DNA of 64,000 nucleotides from Lentibacillus populi (GCA_014642895.1 BMJD01000004.1:1-64000); one strand, 5' to 3'; positions 45,193 to 54,563 are shown, numbered from the stretch's first letter. Program-made: numbers and translations. Notes: generated by a model not told the origin, from the sequence alone.

Positions 45193-45444
45193 AAAAGTAT
45201 ATAAATTTAGGCTTTATTCTGCTCTCAGCAGAGTAGGCTACGTCCGGCTCCAGCGCCCAGCGACTAGTGGACTTCCCTCGCCTCCGTACGATAAGTCAAC
45301 ATCGGTTCGCATAAGGAGGAAGGCCGACTAAGTACGGGCTTTGCGCCCAACATCGGCATACCCCTTTTGCAGGGGCATGTTTCCTTTATCTCCTACGGCT
45401 CAGTCCAGTCCATACATCCCTAAACGGGCGCTTGCGCCTTTGTT
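45193..45444 (-). repeat. family-1 structured repeat, copy F
   Basis: A 250-bp copy between aroA and ypiA. On the minus strand AACAAAGGCGCAAGCGCC starts at the aroA stop codon (the two A residues of TAA are repeat bases). The left end aaaagtatataaatttaggct matches copies A and B. No extra hairpin module. Confidence 0.88.
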
Positions 45445-46735
45445 AACGATGTAAAGCTTTTTCCAAATCGGTAAAAAAACCGGGGTAGGAAACCGCAATA
45501 CTGGAGTCATCGTCCAAAATTACATGGTCTGTTGCGATCAGTGAGGCGATCGCCGCCATCATGGCAATTCGATGGTCATGAAACGAGCGTACATTTCCCC
45601 CATGTAATGTTGTTTTACCATGAATGACCATACCATCCTTCGTTGCTTCGATATCAGCCCCGAGGAGGCTTAACACTTCCATAACAGCCGCAATCCGGTC
45701 TGTCTCCTTATACCGTAATTCCTCGGCATCACGGATAATAGTCGTTCCCTCAGCCTGTGTTGCCAATAAAGCAATAATCGGAATCTCGTCAATTAACCGC
45801 GGAATAAGGTCCCCTTCAATAATGATGCTATTTAATTTACTATAGGCAATGGTAACATCACCAATTGTTTCCCCACCAGTAATTTGTTCGTTACGAATTT
45901 CTACCGCTCCACCCATTCGCTGCAAAACATCCAATATGCCTGTCCGTGTTTCATTAAGCCCAACATTTTTTATTGTCAATTCACTTCCTGGTACAATCGA
46001 GGCTGCAGCAAAAAAGAAGGAAGCAGAAGATATATCGCCAGGTACGTAAATATCGGTTGCTTGCAATTTCTGGTTGCCAGTGATGGAAATGACACCACCA
46101 TGCTGCTTAACATCTGCCCCGAAAGCTTGCAGCATATTCTCCGTATGGTCTCTTGTCCTCGTTTGTTCGATAACTTCCGTTGTTCCTTCAGCTAACAGTC
46201 CTGCTAACAATACTGCTGATTTTACCTGCGCACTTTTAACAGGAAGTGTATAGCTTATTCCTTTCAGTCTTCCTCCTCTAATTGCTAACGGCAGGTAATT
46301 ACCGTTTTCACGTCCGTCAAATACAGTCCCCATCTGTTTTGCCGGTATTAGTACCCGATCCATTGGCCTTTTTGTCAGTGAAGGATCCCCATAGACAGTT
46401 GTAAAAAATGGTAATCCGGATAGGAGTCCAATCATGAGCCGGGCGGTTGTACCAGAGTTACCAAAATATAACGGCTCAACCGGCTCGCTTAAGGAATCCA
46501 TCCCTCTTCCACGGATGATAAGCGTTGTATTGGTTTTTTCGATTGTCACACCAAGCGCTTGAAATATCGCAACGGTCCTGAGACAGTCTTCACCATCGAG
46601 GAAATTACGGACGGTCGTCACTCCGCTTGAGATTGCTCCGAAAATTACTGAACGATGTGAAATCGATTTATCACCAGGCACTTCCACTACACCTGATAAA
46701 GGTTTGTGACTTGGTTCTAGTTCTTTGACACCCAT
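45443..46735 (-). CDS. aroA: 3-phosphoshikimate 1-carboxyvinyltransferase (EPSP synthase)
   Basis: The sixth shikimate-pathway step, adding enolpyruvate to shikimate 3-phosphate. 430 residues, two inverse alpha/beta domains. PGDKSISHR (20-28), GNSGTTARLM and the C-terminal DHRIAMM blocks are complete. Called aroE in B. subtilis. Follows hisC-tyrA by 49 bp. Confidence 0.97.
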   Translation of the reverse strand: MGVKELEPSHKPLSGVVEVPGDKSISHRSVIFGAISSGVTTVRNFLDGEDCLRTVAIFQALGVTIEKTNTTLIIRGRGMDSLSEPVEPLYFGNSGTTARLMIGLLSGLPFFTTVYGDPSLTKRPMDRVLIPAKQMGTVFDGRENGNYLPLAIRGGRLKGISYTLPVKSAQVKSAVLLAGLLAEGTTEVIEQTRTRDHTENMLQAFGADVKQHGGVISITGNQKLQATDIYVPGDISSASFFFAAASIVPGSELTIKNVGLNETRTGILDVLQRMGGAVEIRNEQITGGETIGDVTIAYSKLNSIIIEGDLIPRLIDEIPIIALLATQAEGTTIIRDAEELRYKETDRIAAVMEVLSLLGADIEATKDGMVIHGKTTLHGGNVRSFHDHRIAMMAAIASLIATDHVILDDDSSIAVSYPGFFTDLEKALHR

Positions 46736-46784
46736 TCATCCAACACTTCCTTCTTTTATCAATCGTAAATGTTCTGTCTTCCGT

Positions 46785-47888
46785 TTATTCATCAATGATG
46801 ACATCATATCCCTTTTTCTGTAAAATGCGGCAACCATCCAGACGGCCTGTTTCGGTTGGAAAACTAAGCCGTAAGACACCGGTCATACTATCTCTTATTT
46901 CTAATATCTCAATATTCTTGATACTGATACTTTTTGCCGCAAGGGTTTGGACAACAGATGCAATGGCGCCAGACTGATCTGGAATATCAACATACAGATC
47001 ATGAAAGGATGGAATGGCCCCTTTATCTTCCTTCCCAAGGCCATCCCGATATTCCTTTGCCTGCTGCAAATAGCTGACCATTTGCTTCGTTTCATTTTGT
47101 TCGAGCAGCAGTTTCAGTTCCGTCATTTCTGTTATCCATTCACCTAATAACTTGGACATTTTATTACGGTTATGATAAAAAATATCCTGCCACATTTCCG
47201 GATTACTGGATGCTATTCTAGTAATATCACGAAATCCTCCGGCAGCAAGCTTTGGAATAAACGTATGCGTGTGTTCCCATTTTTTCGCCTGGTGAACGAG
47301 TGATGACGCAATCAAATGCGGAAAATGGGATATTACTCCAGTCATTTCATCATGTTCATTTGGATTCAACATAATAAAATTACTTTTTGTCGCTTTTAAT
47401 AGATTTTTAAGCTTTTCGACATGGGTATTGGTACTATTAACCAGCGGGGTTAATACATATATGGCATTTTCAAACAAATGAACCTTGGCAGCCATAATCC
47501 CTTTTTTATGTGACCCTGCCATCGGGTGCCCGCCGATAAAAATGATCTTGTCATTCGTTAATTGCCTTGCAGCCATCATGATTGAGCTTTTCACTGAACA
47601 AACATCCGTCATGATAATTGGATGATCAAGCGAAACAGCGTCTATTTGCTGCATAATCGTTATTGTCTCAGAAATAGGTGTCCCCAGGATGACAACATCA
47701 ACTTGTTTTACCGCATCGGTAATAGATGTACAAGCTTCATCGATTATTCCATTCATACAGGCAAATTCAATCGTTTTGTCATCTGTATCATAGCCAATGA
47801 TATGACAATTATTCGATTGTGCAATTACTTTCGCCAGGGAACCGCCGATTAGTCCAAGCCCAATAACTAGTACTCTTTGTTTTGCCAT
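46785..47888 (-). CDS. tyrA: prephenate dehydrogenase
   Basis: NAD-dependent formation of 4-hydroxyphenylpyruvate for tyrosine. 367 residues: dinucleotide fold GLGLIGGSL (10-18), GGHPMAGSHKKG in the catalytic domain, and a C-terminal ACT domain (about 295-365) for feedback control. It lies 9 bp after hisC. Confidence 0.96.
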   Translation of the reverse strand: MAKQRVLVIGLGLIGGSLAKVIAQSNNCHIIGYDTDDKTIEFACMNGIIDEACTSITDAVKQVDVVILGTPISETITIMQQIDAVSLDHPIIMTDVCSVKSSIMMAARQLTNDKIIFIGGHPMAGSHKKGIMAAKVHLFENAIYVLTPLVNSTNTHVEKLKNLLKATKSNFIMLNPNEHDEMTGVISHFPHLIASSLVHQAKKWEHTHTFIPKLAAGGFRDITRIASSNPEMWQDIFYHNRNKMSKLLGEWITEMTELKLLLEQNETKQMVSYLQQAKEYRDGLGKEDKGAIPSFHDLYVDIPDQSGAIASVVQTLAAKSISIKNIEILEIRDSMTGVLRLSFPTETGRLDGCRILQKKGYDVIIDE

Positions 47889-47897
47889 TAAATCCCC

Positions 47898-48980
47898 TCA
47901 ATGTAAAAATTCTTTTAGTATTGCTTGCAGCTCTTTCATATCCTGTTGATTACCAATCGTTATCCGGGCGGCATTCGGGCAGCCTATCGCTTCACCAGGT
48001 CTGACGATAAACCCGCGTGTAAGCAAGTAATCAAACAGTTCATTTCCTGATACGGGAAGCTTGACTAACAAAAAATTTGTCTGCGAATCGTCATATGACA
48101 GACCTTGCTCATCTAAAAATTGTTGAAATTCCTTTTTTATTATCCGGTTCTTTTCAGCCGTTTCCCTTATAAACTCCTGATCCCGAACGGCGAGCGTGGC
48201 AGCCTTTTGAGCAAGGGATGATGTATTAAATGGTCCCCTGACAATATTCAGCTTGGCTGTCAGACTTTCGTTTCCGATTCCATAGCCAACACGCAATCCC
48301 GCTAGTCCGTATGCTTTTGAAAATGTCCGCAGCACGAATAGATTCGGGTATTCATTTATACCGTCAATTGCATTATATTTAAGTTCAGGATCGACATATT
48401 CATAATAGGCTTCATCAAGAATAACAAGAACATCCCGCGGACAACGATCCATAAACATGTAAAAATCGTTTTTTGGAATTAAACTGCCGGTCGGATTGTT
48501 CGGCGAGCATAGCCATACGATCCTTGTTTGTTCATTGATTGCCTCAAGCATCTTAGCAAGATCATGATACCCATTTACGGTTGGAACTTCCTTCACATCT
48601 GCTCCTTCGACCAGTGAATGATGTTTATATTGCGGGAAGGTTGGTGTTGCCATCACGGTGTTTACACCAGGATACAAAAATGTCCGGCAGATAATCTGGA
48701 TAAGTTCGTCTGATCCACTTCCGAAAACAAGCTGATCCTCATAGACAGCTAATGTTGCTGCCAATTTTTTTCGCAGCTCCGTGGCATGCCCATCCGGATA
48801 AAGTTCCAATTGACCGAGCATGTGGGGTAATTCCTTGTTTAGTTTATCGGAAAAACCGAATGGATTTTCATTCGAAGCTAATTTTACAATTTTTGTTAGT
48901 CCAAATTCAGCTTTGACCTCTTCCATTTGCTTTCCTTGTTTATACGGTGCCATTTCATTTAATATATGTTTACCGTTCAT
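47898..48980 (-). CDS. hisC: histidinol-phosphate / aromatic aminotransferase
   Basis: A PLP enzyme of 360 residues. Lys222 in FSKAYGLAGLR binds PLP; SPNNPTG and DEAYYEY are present. In B. subtilis the HisC of this locus also makes tyrosine and phenylalanine, which fits the neighbouring tyrA. In B. subtilis the trp operon lies directly upstream; here there is only a repeat. Confidence 0.95.
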   Translation of the reverse strand: MNGKHILNEMAPYKQGKQMEEVKAEFGLTKIVKLASNENPFGFSDKLNKELPHMLGQLELYPDGHATELRKKLAATLAVYEDQLVFGSGSDELIQIICRTFLYPGVNTVMATPTFPQYKHHSLVEGADVKEVPTVNGYHDLAKMLEAINEQTRIVWLCSPNNPTGSLIPKNDFYMFMDRCPRDVLVILDEAYYEYVDPELKYNAIDGINEYPNLFVLRTFSKAYGLAGLRVGYGIGNESLTAKLNIVRGPFNTSSLAQKAATLAVRDQEFIRETAEKNRIIKKEFQQFLDEQGLSYDDSQTNFLLVKLPVSGNELFDYLLTRGFIVRPGEAIGCPNAARITIGNQQDMKELQAILKEFLH

Positions 48981-49016
48981 CCGTATCGTTACCTGCCTTT
49001 CGTATTAAGTAAAGAA

Positions 49017-49267
49017 TGTATAAACTTATAGGCATTATTTCAGCTTGGGTCAAAGTAGGCCGCGTCCGGCTCCAGCGCCCAGCGACTAGTGAACAACACC
49101 CGCCTCCGTACGATAAGTCAACATCGGTTCGGGTAAGAAGGATGGCCGACTAAGTACGGGCTTTGCGCCCAACGTCGGCATACCCCTATGAAGGGGCATG
49201 TTTCCTTTATCTCCTACGGCTCAGTCCAGTTCATACGCCGCTAAAACGGGCGCTTACGCCTTTGTTC
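49017..49267 (-). repeat. family-1 structured repeat, copy G
   Basis: A 250-bp copy that fills the aroH-hisC gap. On the minus strand it begins gaacaaaggcgtaagcgcccg inside the aroH frame and provides its last codons and stop. The left end (ggcattatttcagcttgggtcaaagta) differs from the A/B/F type. Confidence 0.88.
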
Positions 49268-49621
49268 TAAGTCAGGCCTTAATTGTTTAGCCTCGTGATG
49301 AAAAACATGTTGGACGTTTTGCTGGTGAATGGTTGTGTTTGTCACCATCATCACTCTGATGCATCGGGCGAGACTGCCGGGAACATCAATTTCCTTCATA
49401 CACATAACAGGCACATAAACAAAGCCTGGTATTTGCCTGAGTGATTTAGCTGGAAAGGCGGCATTTAAATCATTTGTTACGGATATAAAAACGTGTGAGA
49501 TCGACTCAGCATCAATGTTGTTTCGATTGATCATTTCTTCGATCAGCTCTTTTGTATTTTCCAAAATTTCAAGTTCATCATTCTCTTGAACCGTTGTGGC
49601 TCCTCTTACTCCACGTATCAT
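49241..49621 (-). CDS. aroH: chorismate mutase, AroH type
   Basis: The trimeric monofunctional mutase of 126 residues, making prephenate. MIRGVRGATTV (Arg6), Cys74 and Glu77 in MCMKEIDVPG, and CIRVMM (Arg89) match the B. subtilis active site. The conserved VLRPDL-like stretch (LRPDL) is followed by eight residues encoded by repeat copy G. The start overlaps the aroB stop (ATGA). Confidence 0.95.
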   Translation of the reverse strand: MIRGVRGATTVQENDELEILENTKELIEEMINRNNIDAESISHVFISVTNDLNAAFPAKSLRQIPGFVYVPVMCMKEIDVPGSLARCIRVMMVTNTTIHQQNVQHVFHHEAKQLRPDLEQRRKRPF

Positions 49622-50694
49622 TCAATCACCAGCTCCCTTAAAAAAGTATCCAGCAATAATGCAAGATCCTGATCAGGGACCTCGACATCCTGTATCTGGC
49701 CGATTTGTTTTACCAATACCATATGAACCTTGTTATGGACTGATTTTTTATCCGATTTCATTTTTCTTAGCAATAGATCCGGATTCAGGCGCTTCAGTGT
49801 TAAGGGATAATGGTTTTGTTCGAGCCAATTATATAATTCATCATATGGCAGATTAATAGAAAATAACTTCTCGCTTACCCTTAATGCAAATAACATGCCA
49901 ATTGCCACTGCTTCCCCGTGTGTCAGTTTGCCATACCCTAATTCGGCTTCTAGCGCATGGCCCAATGTATGACCGAGGTTTAGGTGTTTTCTTATACCTG
50001 ATTCTCTTTCATCTGCTTCGACAATTTCCGCTTTAATTGCCATTCCACTTTGCAAATGGCTGACAAGCTGATCGTTCGTTAATGCAGCAAGGCTTGTTCC
50101 TAACAAATCATGAAAAAAGGATTCATCTCTAATTAATGCCTCTTTCATTAATTCGGCATAGCCTGAACGTACTTCACGGGCTGCCAGCGTCGTTAATGTT
50201 GCAGTATCATAAATAACTGCTTTTGGCGGATAAAAACTGCCAATCAAATTTTTCCCTAATTCATGATTGATTGCTACCTTCCCGCCAACACTACTATCAT
50301 GGGCAAGAATCGTTGTCGGCATCTGGATATAATCCACCCCGCGCATAAAAGTAGCTGCAACAAAACCAGCAATATCACCAACAACGCCACCACCCAATGC
50401 AATAATCAAGGATTGTCTATCCAGTCCGTATGATAAGGCATCGGTAAGTAATTGGTAGTACGTATCTACACTTTTCGTTTGTTCCCCATGCGGAATAATC
50501 GAATGAGCAACTTGCTGATCTTGTGAGAAATTTTGCAAGCAATCATCCAAATATAACTTGGCAACCACATCATCGGTAATGATGAAATATGATGAATAAT
50601 TTTTCGGTAGTAATTCGGTAATAGAAAAGCGAATATCTTCTTCTGTATAGATAAAATAAGGATGTGTACTTGTTTGCACAAACAGTTTTTCCAC
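49618..50694 (-). CDS. aroB: 3-dehydroquinate synthase
   Basis: The second shikimate step, NAD-dependent. 358 residues; GGGVVGDIAGF (about 101-111) and the metal-ligand block around NLGHTLGHALE are intact. A GTG start 6 nt after TAAGGTG overlaps the aroC stop (TAGTG); this aligns the N-terminus with B. subtilis AroB. Confidence 0.95.
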   Translation of the reverse strand: MEKLFVQTSTHPYFIYTEEDIRFSITELLPKNYSSYFIITDDVVAKLYLDDCLQNFSQDQQVAHSIIPHGEQTKSVDTYYQLLTDALSYGLDRQSLIIALGGGVVGDIAGFVAATFMRGVDYIQMPTTILAHDSSVGGKVAINHELGKNLIGSFYPPKAVIYDTATLTTLAAREVRSGYAELMKEALIRDESFFHDLLGTSLAALTNDQLVSHLQSGMAIKAEIVEADERESGIRKHLNLGHTLGHALEAELGYGKLTHGEAVAIGMLFALRVSEKLFSINLPYDELYNWLEQNHYPLTLKRLNPDLLLRKMKSDKKSVHNKVHMVLVKQIGQIQDVEVPDQDLALLLDTFLRELVIE

Positions 50695-51860
50695 TAGAAA
50701 CACCTTATTTCTTCACGATAATCCGCCACAGCCTTTTGCAGTTTGGAAAATTGATCGTTTGGAAATTGCTCTAAAAGGGTTCGGGCCAACTCAAAGGCTA
50801 CAACATGCTCCATTACGACCGATGCAGCTGGTACGGCACAGGAATCCGACCGCTCAATACTTGCATGAAACGGTTCTTTTGTCTCAATATCAACGCTTTG
50901 TAACGGCTTATACAATGTCGGAATTGGCTTCATTACTCCTCTGACGACAATCGGCATTCCTGTCGTCATACCGCCTTCAAAACCACCAAGACGATTCGTT
51001 TTACGATAATAGCCACCTAGTTCATTCCAGGCAATTTCATCATGTACCTCGCTCCCGTTTTTTCGGGCAGCTTCAAACCCGATCCCAAACTCGACCCCTT
51101 TAAAGGCGTTTATACTTGCCACACTTCCAGCAATTCTACCATCAAGCTTACGATCATAATGAACATATGATCCGACACCGGCAGGCATTCCCTCCACGTA
51201 GACCTCACAAACCCCGCCAATAGAATCGCCATCCTTTTTGGCCTGGTCAATTGCCTCCATCATTTGCTTCTCCACCGTTTTGTCAAGTGTACGTACAGGT
51301 GAAGCTTCCTGCATGTCAAATCGTTCTTTCATAGTTAGGGAAGGATTATCCTTGGCTCTGATCCCAGCTATTTCCTTCACATAGCCAACGACCTCAATCC
51401 CGAGCTGTTTTAATAGTGTTTTGGCAACGGCTCCTGCAGCAACACGTGCAGCCGTTTCTCTGGCTGACGAGCGCTCCAGGACATTGCGCATATCCCTGTG
51501 TCCATATTTCAATGCCCCATTCAGATCAGCATGGCCTGGTCGTGGCCTTGATACAGCACGTCTGATTTTTTGATCATCTGCAATCGGGTCATCCCCCATT
51601 ATGTCTGTCCAGTGTTTAAAATCATCATTATGTATTACTAAAGCTATCGGCGAACCTAACGTATACCCATGACGGACACCACTCGTAATGTCTGCCAGAT
51701 CCTTTTCAATTTGCATACGTTTACCACGGCCATGTCCTTTTTGTCTGCGCAGCAAGGAAGCATTAATATCCTCTTTTACTAATGGCATGTTGGAAGGAAT
51801 ACCTTCGATGATTGTCGTTAATTGTTTTCCATGTGATTCTCCTGCAGTTAAGTAGCGCAC
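50694..51860 (-). CDS. aroC: chorismate synthase
   Basis: The last shikimate step, FMN-dependent. 388 residues, beginning (M)[10 protein letters not shown] with a GTG start behind GGAGGATG. The signatures [15 protein letters not shown] and [10 protein letters not shown] are present. Called aroF in B. subtilis. First gene of aroC-aroB-aroH; a promoter lies just upstream. Confidence 0.96.
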   Translation of the reverse strand: MRYLTAGESHGKQLTTIIEGIPSNMPLVKEDINASLLRRQKGHGRGKRMQIEKDLADITSGVRHGYTLGSPIALVIHNDDFKHWTDIMGDDPIADDQKIRRAVSRPRPGHADLNGALKYGHRDMRNVLERSSARETAARVAAGAVAKTLLKQLGIEVVGYVKEIAGIRAKDNPSLTMKERFDMQEASPVRTLDKTVEKQMMEAIDQAKKDGDSIGGVCEVYVEGMPAGVGSYVHYDRKLDGRIAGSVASINAFKGVEFGIGFEAARKNGSEVHDEIAWNELGGYYRKTNRLGGFEGGMTTGMPIVVRGVMKPIPTLYKPLQSVDIETKEPFHASIERSDSCAVPAASVVMEHVVAFELARTLLEQFPNDQFSKLQKAVADYREEIRCF

Positions 51861-51891
51861 GTAACATCCTCCATCCAAGCAATTTTGTATT

Positions 51892-51919
51892 ACTATACCA
51901 TATCACATCCCTAATGTGA
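51892..51919 (-). promoter_or_regulatory. aroC promoter with overlapping palindrome
   Basis: On the minus strand a -10 TATAGT (51897-51892) is preceded by a poor -35, and the spacer/-35 region is occupied by the inverted repeat TCACAT-N5-ATGTGA (51903-51919). A regulator bound there could control the aro operon. The palindrome is seen; the binding factor is unknown. Confidence 0.5.
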
Positions 51920-52045
51920 CATTATTTTAATGAAAAATTTTTAAAGTGAAGTAAATAATAATTTCTAATTATAAGACTAATTTTTTATTTATGCAACGTT
52001 TTTCGTATTAAATATAACTTCAACATTAAGCCTCGTAAATCTCAT

Positions 52046-52078
52046 AAAAAATACTCTTGATATGACTGCAAGAGTATT
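52046..52078 (-). terminator. cheR terminator
   Basis: aatactctt/aagagtatt stem followed by T5 on the minus strand; a 180-bp gap to aroC follows. Confidence 0.8.
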
Positions 52079-52082
52079 CGTA

Positions 52083-52856
52083 TTATACCTTTTGATAAAA
52101 AAATGTCTCCATTAACGTTAAACCGTATTTCTGCGGGCTAAAAATTTGTTCCGTACTGCCAACGAACAGCACCCCTTTTTCAACTAACGCATCACTGAAT
52201 TTACGATAGATGATCTCCTTTGCCTGATCAGTAAAATAAATTAAAACGTTTCGACAGACGATCAGATCCATATTTTGCGGGTAACGATCCGCTAGCAAAT
52301 TATGTTTTTTAAATGTCACATATCGTTTCAATTGTTTATCAATAGAATATAATCCATGACTCTCTTTAAAATATTTTTTCTTTAAATTGCCTGGCAAATC
52401 CTTTAATGCCTGCTCTGTGTATACGCCTTGTTCCGCCTTTTCCAGTACCAATTCATCGATATCTGTTGCAAAGATTTGCACATGCAGATCCGGGAAATGT
52501 TCGCTAGCCATTAAAGCAATACTATATGGTTCTTCGCCTGTTGAACAAGCTGCACTCCAGATGGATAATGTTTGCTTTTCTTTTCGAAACACCGGAATAA
52601 TCTTTTTCTGAAGAATATCCCACCGCTTCGGATTTCGATAAAATTCGGAAACATTAATCGTTAATCGGTCAACAAATTCCTGCAATAACTGTTCATCCTT
52701 ATTAAGTGCTTGTAAATACTGTTTAAAGTCTTGATAACCGCGTTTGTTTCGGAGTGATGTAAGGCGTCGTTTCATTTGTGTTTCCTTGTATAGTGCTATA
52801 TCAATCCCAAGCTTTTGCTTCATCTGCGAAACAAAGTACAGGTATTCCTCATCCAT
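52083..52856 (-). CDS. cheR: chemotaxis protein methyltransferase CheR
   Basis: Methylates glutamates of chemoreceptors using SAM. 257 residues: an N-terminal helical domain (1-80) and a methyltransferase with ACSTGEEPYSIAL (about 108-120), FATDIDE, and CRNVLIYF (about 207-214). In B. subtilis it also lies between ndk and aroF. SD AAAAGGAG. Confidence 0.95.
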   Translation of the reverse strand: MDEEYLYFVSQMKQKLGIDIALYKETQMKRRLTSLRNKRGYQDFKQYLQALNKDEQLLQEFVDRLTINVSEFYRNPKRWDILQKKIIPVFRKEKQTLSIWSAACSTGEEPYSIALMASEHFPDLHVQIFATDIDELVLEKAEQGVYTEQALKDLPGNLKKKYFKESHGLYSIDKQLKRYVTFKKHNLLADRYPQNMDLIVCRNVLIYFTDQAKEIIYRKFSDALVEKGVLFVGSTEQIFSPQKYGLTLMETFFYQKV

Positions 52857-52877
52857 TTATACTTTACTCCTTTTATA

Positions 52878-52932
52878 GTGCGTGTTCAAAAAGTCGCCGC
52901 TTATCATTTGGTGACTTTTTGAACATCCTCTT
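52878..52932 (+). repeat. family-2 repeat, miniature copy
   Basis: A 55-bp copy with near-perfect inverted ends gtgcgtgttcaaaaagtcgcc / ggtgactttttgaacatcctc joined through cgcttatcattt. It lies between the ndk terminator and cheR. Confidence 0.88.
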
Positions 52933-52937
52933 ATAGG

Positions 52938-52965
52938 AAAACCCCCGTCCATGACGGAGGTTTTT
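52938..52965. terminator. ndk terminator
   Basis: aaaacccccgtc/gacggaggttttt stem immediately after ndk, T/A tracts on both sides. Confidence 0.85.
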
Positions 52966-52968
52966 GAC

Positions 52969-53415
52969 TTAGTATACCCAAGCGCTATCCTGTTTTGAAT
53001 AGGATAAAACATCACTTTCGTTAAAAAACAGGCCAATTTCCCGTTCAGCACTTTCTGGTGAATCTGATCCGTGGATAACATTTTTGCCAACCGTAACACC
53101 AAAGTCACCGCGAATGGTTCCTGGTGCAGCTTCTGAAGGATTTGTTTTACCCATCATTTCGCGTGCTGTCGCAATAACATTTTCTCCTTCCCAAACCATT
53201 GCAAAAACAGGACCGGAAGTTATAAAACTTACCAATTCACCAAAGAAAGGGCGTTCCTTGTGTTCGCCATAATGATTTTCAGCTAAATCATTTGAAATGT
53301 TCATTAACTTGGCACCAGCCAGCTGAAATCCCTTTTGTTCAAATCGTTTCACAATCTCCCCGATTAGATTACGTTGAACACCATCCGGTTTTACCATTAA
53401 AAATGTTTTCTCCAT
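52969..53415 (-). CDS. ndk: nucleoside diphosphate kinase
   Basis: Balances nucleoside triphosphates by ping-pong phosphate transfer. 148 residues; catalytic His115 in NVIHGSDS, and KPDGVQR near the start. Start behind AAGAGGTGG. Standard place between hepT and cheR. Confidence 0.97.
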   Translation of the reverse strand: MEKTFLMVKPDGVQRNLIGEIVKRFEQKGFQLAGAKLMNISNDLAENHYGEHKERPFFGELVSFITSGPVFAMVWEGENVIATAREMMGKTNPSEAAPGTIRGDFGVTVGKNVIHGSDSPESAEREIGLFFNESDVLSYSKQDSAWVY

Positions 53416-53460
53416 TTTTCCACCTCTTCAAGTATGTATAGTTAATTCAGCCCGTAAATA

Positions 53461-53531
53461 ATGCGTGGGCAAAAAGCTGCCAACTATAGCGTCAGATGCT
53501 TGGCATTTGGTAACTTTTTGGACAGCCTCTA
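53461..53531 (+). repeat. family-2 repeat, short copy
   Basis: gcgtgggcaaaaagctgccaa at one end and catttggtaactttttggacagcctct at the other, with a short unique interior. Both ends changed together (gggcaaaaag with cttttttggac-like), so pairing is partly kept. Confidence 0.65.
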
Positions 53532-53567
53532 AAATAGTAACAAATTCCGGCAAAAATGACAACGTTA

Positions 53568-54539
53568 TCAGGAACGCCTTTTCCCGATATATTTTGCAAT
53601 ATCCTTTAACATATGCTTTGCTTTATTGTTCGGCAGCTGTTCAACAATTTTTAATGCCTTTTCCAAATAATGATCACTTAGCTCATAGGAACACTGAATG
53701 GCGTCCGTTTCCTTCAATTTAGCCAATAAGTCATGCATATGTGTTTCTGAAAGTATATCCGGATTGCTAAAGGCATTTTTCAATAATCTGCAGAATTCCC
53801 TGTCTTTCATGGCAAGCAGTACGGGCAAGGTAATGTTACCCTGTAATAAATCATTCCCGACTGGCTTGCCAAGTTCTGAAGCTGATGCCGTAAAGTCAAA
53901 TATATCGTCAATTATTTGATAAGACATGCCAATGTAATAGCCGTACTTATACAATTTATCCGCAAGTGCTTCTGGTACATCCGCAGCGATTGCTCCTAAT
54001 TTGCAGCTTGTTGCGATCAATAATGCTGTTTTTCGTTTAATTCTGCGCAAGTAATCCCGCAGGTGCTGATTCCAATCATATTTGTCCTTAATTTGTTCAA
54101 TTTCCCCGATGCACACTTCGACAATTGTCTTTGATAAAACATGATGTGCTTTTGGTTTTCTTAACATCGTAATACTTTCTAATGACCTTGCCAATATGTA
54201 ATCACCGGCATACATGGCAACACGATTATCGTACAGTTGTCTGATTGTTGGCTTGCCTCTCCGTAATTCTGCATCATCGATAACATCATCATGGACAAGT
54301 GTTGCCATATGAATTAATTCCAGTGAAACAGCAACTGTCTTCATCCGCTCGAGATCATAGTTACCAAACTGACCGGATAGCAGGACAAATACAGGGCGAA
54401 TTCTTTTACCGCCAGCCTTGAGCAATTGTGTAGCTGCATTTCTTAAAACGGGATGTTCAGCCTGAATAACGTTGCTCAACGCTACTTCAATACAATCCAA
54501 ATCTTTTTTTAAATATCCGTAAGTTTTAGCTATTTTCAT
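53568..54539 (-). CDS. hepT: heptaprenyl diphosphate synthase component 2
   Basis: The catalytic subunit of the C35 prenyltransferase for menaquinone-7. 323 residues; the first Asp-rich motif DDVID is at 84-88 and the second DDIFD at 211-215. Start behind AAAGGTGACATGC. It follows hepS and menG, as in B. subtilis. Confidence 0.95.
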   Translation of the reverse strand: MKIAKTYGYLKKDLDCIEVALSNVIQAEHPVLRNAATQLLKAGGKRIRPVFVLLSGQFGNYDLERMKTVAVSLELIHMATLVHDDVIDDAELRRGKPTIRQLYDNRVAMYAGDYILARSLESITMLRKPKAHHVLSKTIVEVCIGEIEQIKDKYDWNQHLRDYLRRIKRKTALLIATSCKLGAIAADVPEALADKLYKYGYYIGMSYQIIDDIFDFTASASELGKPVGNDLLQGNITLPVLLAMKDREFCRLLKNAFSNPDILSETHMHDLLAKLKETDAIQCSYELSDHYLEKALKIVEQLPNNKAKHMLKDIAKYIGKRRS

Positions 54540-54563
54540 GCATGTCACCTTTAATGTTTCGTA

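Noticed and set aside
91-49267. CRISPR array
   Set aside because: The repeats are dispersed between genes, 120-320 bp long and not regularly spaced; no cas genes are present.
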